A DNA stretch of 56,702 nt. Source: Clostridiales bacterium (GTDB lineage: Bacteria; Bacillota; Clostridia; Saccharofermentanales; Saccharofermentanaceae). This document shows positions 55,004-56,702 of the stretch, one piece after another (position 1 is the first letter of the stretch; each line of letters opens with the position of its first letter). The position numbers were made by a program, and so were the translations under genes. Under the pieces are notes generated by a model. That model saw nothing but the letters and a program-made list of their open reading frames with translations. It was not told where the DNA came from and ran no database searches. Location of the stretch: contig JAFZWA010000063.1 of the NCBI GenBank assembly GCA_017617525.1, positions 1 through 56,702 on the forward strand, given 5' to 3'.

Positions 55004-55753
55004 TTACTCGTAATACTCATTGAGTTTTTCCTCTCCCCATTTCCCGGTTTTCGAATCATATGTCTGATAGTGCTCACAATAATAATCCGCAGTGAAAAGA
55101 TCCCTGTATCCTAAGCTGATATCTCCATCGTTAAAATCGATATATCTTCCCAGAATAGAGATGAAGCCCCGTCCCATATAACGATCAGGCTCTTTCTCGA
55201 TCTCTTTCTTTTTTGCTTCGGAATAGAAGATCTTGACAATACAAATACGGTCTTCACCGGAAACTGTCGTTGCCCAGCCATCGACAGACTTTTCATCTTC
55301 GAACTCACGGATCACATTTTTCTCGATATCCTCCTCTGCCCAAACATCCTCTGCCCAATCCGGATTCCTGTCAAAGTTATATAGATAGTTGGGCGCATCA
55401 AATGTTTTCTGATCAAAGATCGTCACGACAGTATTCTCGTAAACATAGATCTCCTTTAGTCCAAACATATTGTCCGAAGGGACCTTGTAATGTTCGATCA
55501 GTTTTTCGTCTTCTGCCGGAAGGAAAGTAATGTGATCCGGAACATCGTGGATATTGGCTAAATATGCGGATTCGTCCGCGAGAAGAGGTATGTCATCGGC
55601 CGACTTTCTATCCTCGACCGGATGGGTATATGTGGTGAAAGAATCTTCCTCCGGAAAAGGATTCTTCTTCTTTTTCTTACATCCCGACACACAGGATCCT
55701 GCGCATGCGGTCAAAGTGACTAAAGCAAGTATTCTTATAACAGTTTTTTTCAT
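55004..55753 (-). CDS. Lipoprotein in the guaA-flanked segment (249 aa)
   Basis: A predicted lipoprotein with lipobox VSGC (Cys near residue 25) followed by five lysines. The mature part is acidic with many Tyr and Asp residues and no recognised motif (YVYENTVVTIFDQKTFDAPN; then YRDLFTADYYCEHYQTYDSK). The ATG follows AGGGGGG. The next gene downstream, the 383-residue lipoprotein, starts 87 bases after this gene's stop on the same strand, so cotranscription is possible. It is part of the putative integrated segment. Only 58 bases separate it from the second guaA 3'-end repeat. Confidence 0.75.
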   Translation of the reverse strand: MKKTVIRILALVTLTACAGSCVSGCKKKKKNPFPEEDSFTTYTHPVEDRKSADDIPLLADESAYLANIHDVPDHITFLPAEDEKLIEHYKVPSDNMFGLKEIYVYENTVVTIFDQKTFDAPNYLYNFDRNPDWAEDVWAEEDIEKNVIREFEDEKSVDGWATTVSGEDRICIVKIFYSEAKKKEIEKEPDRYMGRGFISILGRYIDFNDGDISLGYRDLFTADYYCEHYQTYDSKTGKWGEEKLNEYYE

Positions 55754-55810
55754 ACGTTGATCCCCCCTATGATTATAAGACGATACGTCGGATAGAACTG
55801 TTGCAAAGAG

Positions 55811-55838
55811 GCCGACAGGAACGATTGAGTGGGAATAA
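55811..55838 (+). repeat. Direct repeat copy 2: duplicated guaA 3' end (candidate attachment site)
   Basis: Same 28 bases as 53642-53669 with one G/A difference. The upstream sequence does not match guaA, so only the tail is duplicated. It is followed by its own terminator (55868-55895), as an original guaA 3' end would be. Confidence 0.7.
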
Positions 55839-55867
55839 GGGATTAATCAAGTAGAATGAACGAAAGA

Positions 55868-55895
55868 GAGCCGCTGAAAAGTGGCTCCCTTTTTT
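55868..55895 (+). terminator. Terminator behind the second guaA 3'-end copy
   Basis: Perfect 8-bp stem GAGCCGCT / AGTGGCTC (one G-T pair) with a GAAA loop, followed by CCTTTTTT. No gene on the plus strand precedes it except the guaA fragment, supporting the view that it once ended guaA. Confidence 0.8.
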
Positions 55896-56338
55896 CATCT
55901 CTTCTTCGAATAGTAAATGAATTCTCTGTCCCGGCGAACTTCCGTGTACCCGAGTTTCGTGTAAAAAGCATTCGTTCTTCTGTTCCAGATCGGGGTATCA
56001 AGCACGAGTTCTTTTGCATCGGAAAACATCGATTCGATACTTTCCATCATGAATACTCCGTAGCCCTTACGGAAGTGTTCCGGAGATACGAATATCCTTC
56101 CGACATTAAGTTTATCCTGCTCCTCGAAAAGCACCGCTCCGCCCACGATCATGCCCTGGTCATCCACCAGTTTGTAAAGGTTACCCAGCCGGGCCATCTT
56201 CATGTGGAAAGGCGTGGACTTGTATCCGGGCGGGCCTCCCGCGGAGGGTGATCCTACCTCAATATCGCTGTCAAAAGCATGCTTTGAGATCGCGACCAGG
56301 ATAACGGCATCAGAAGTGCCGGCTTTCATTAATTTCAT
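55895..56338 (-). CDS. GNAT-family N-acetyltransferase
   Basis: A 147-residue GNAT acetyltransferase using acetyl-CoA; the acceptor is unknown. Start ATG 56338 (MKLMKAGTSDA) has GGAGG at normal distance; a GTG three codons earlier is too close. The acetyl-CoA-binding motif A is visible as VGRIFVSPEHFRKGYGVFMM (Gly-x-Gly part GYG), and motif B as FYTKLGYTE near the C terminus. The upstream gene's stop overlaps the leader (2 bases between stop and ATG), so the two form an operon. An AAAAGCAC word lies in AVLFEEQ. Confidence 0.88.
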   Translation of the reverse strand: MKLMKAGTSDAVILVAISKHAFDSDIEVGSPSAGGPPGYKSTPFHMKMARLGNLYKLVDDQGMIVGGAVLFEEQDKLNVGRIFVSPEHFRKGYGVFMMESIESMFSDAKELVLDTPIWNRRTNAFYTKLGYTEVRRDREFIYYSKKR

Positions 56339-56340
56339 AC

Positions 56341-56702
56341 TCAGCACGCCTCCATCGCCATGAAGATATCCATGTAGTGTACGCCGTCCTTGTCATACTC
56401 GTACTCGAAACAAGCGACGATACCCTCCGGCATCTTCTCTTTAACCTCATGCACCTGGAGATAATCCAGGATCCGTTTGTACCCGTTCGGGATCCTCTCA
56501 AACGGGCGGATGTGCGGTTCCGTGACTGTGATCACTGCATACTCCGCTTCTGCATTCGTCGCGTATTCCACCCCCGGACAGTTCGTTTCAAAACCTTCCG
56601 GAAGCACATATGCCGCCACATAACCGTGCAGATTAAAGCGCATCTGCTGTTCCTGAGATACGAAAGGGAAATCCCATCCAATCAGTTTCGCCCCCGGATC
56701 GG
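56341..56702 (-). CDS. GyrI-like effector-binding domain protein, C-terminal part (cut by window edge)
   Basis: About 119 C-terminal residues are present and the frame stays open to the window edge. The stretch ITVTEPHIRPFERIPNGYKR then ILDYLQVHE and the end CFEYEYDKDGVHYMDIFMAM match the GyrI-like/AraC effector-binding fold (small-molecule-binding domain). The whole protein could be a stand-alone GyrI-like protein or the C terminus of an AraC- or MerR-type regulator; the N terminus lies outside the window. It is coupled to the GNAT gene. Confidence 0.7.
   Translation of the reverse strand, partial: DPGAKLIGWDFPFVSQEQQMRFNLHGYVAAYVLPEGFETNCPGVEYATNAEAEYAVITVTEPHIRPFERIPNGYKRILDYLQVHEVKEKMPEGIVACFEYEYDKDGVHYMDIFMAMEAC

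Noticed and set aside
53670..55810. Integrase, excisionase or relaxase gene between the guaA repeats
   Set aside because: Both strands were read; only two lipoprotein genes fit, so any recombinase has been lost or acts from elsewhere.

Overview
The window looks like a chromosomal segment of a Gram-positive anaerobe of class Clostridia (Bacillota). The evidence is strong AGGAGG-type ribosome binding sites, sigma-A promoters (TTGACA-N17-TATAAT type, several with an extended TGN -10), two T-box leaders, many lipobox lipoproteins, a sortase, and roughly 50% GC by eye. A phosphoglycerate kinase-triosephosphate isomerase fusion, a GMP synthase without its glutaminase domain, and secreted or lipid-anchored glycosidases fit a gut or rumen fermenter. 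I cannot name a genus from sequence alone. No tRNA, rRNA, CRISPR array, transposase or integrase was seen.

Layout. 1-2.2 kb: end of the str operon (rpsL-rpsG-fusA, minus strand, fusA cut by the window edge). 2.4-4.3 kb: lipoprotein and tyrS. 4.4-13.5 kb: cell-surface block with a sortase, a thioester/SpaA-type adhesin, a 1435-residue secreted Ig-repeat protein and a 32-residue acidic peptide gene behind it. 13.7-17.4 kb: YugP-type metallopeptidase, pgk-tpi fusion, lipoprotein. 17.6-22.4 kb: FliB-like protein, PlsC-type acyltransferase, two membrane proteins. 22.4-25.3 kb: Asn T-box-asnS-asnA operon. 25.4-28.7 kb: Wzz-like protein, mgtE with a leader ORF. 28.8-34 kb: carB and HtrA protease. 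33.9-37.4 kb: lipoprotein-alpha-galactosidase-ComB operon. 37.5-40.4 kb: a second T-box (apparent isoleucine specifier) in front of an HTH-cupin-acyl-CoA synthetase fusion. 40.5-44.4 kb: GH3 lipoprotein, zinc-ribbon protein, paired MgtC proteins. 44.5-46.7 kb: two G3E (CobW-type) GTPases, one fused to a YcgQ-like domain and one with a His-rich metal-binding stretch. 46.7-47.2 kb: an apparent 214-nt structured RNA gene. 47.2-50 kb: two MATE exporters. 50-52.4 kb: XRE-family protein coupled to a lipoprotein. 52.7-55.9 kb: guaA followed by two AT-richer lipoprotein genes and a second copy of the last 28 bp of guaA, which looks like an integrated-element scar. 55.9-56.7 kb: GNAT acetyltransferase and a GyrI-like effector-domain protein cut by the window edge.

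Four signals stand out. (1) The octamer AAAAGCAC (extended consensus GAAAAGCACC/T) occurs 29 times on the two strands by eye, where about 1.7 are expected, in genes in several reading frames and between genes. This is the behaviour of a DNA-level signal such as an uptake sequence or Chi-like site. (2) A putative 214-nt RNA at 46796-47009 (minus) has an 18-bp closing stem, its own promoter and a terminator. (3) An Ile-type T-box controls an acyl-CoA synthetase, suggesting isoleucine synthesis from 2-methylbutyrate. (4) The guaA 3' end is duplicated around two lipoprotein genes.

All counts, spacings and motif calls were made by reading. No database search or folding program was run.
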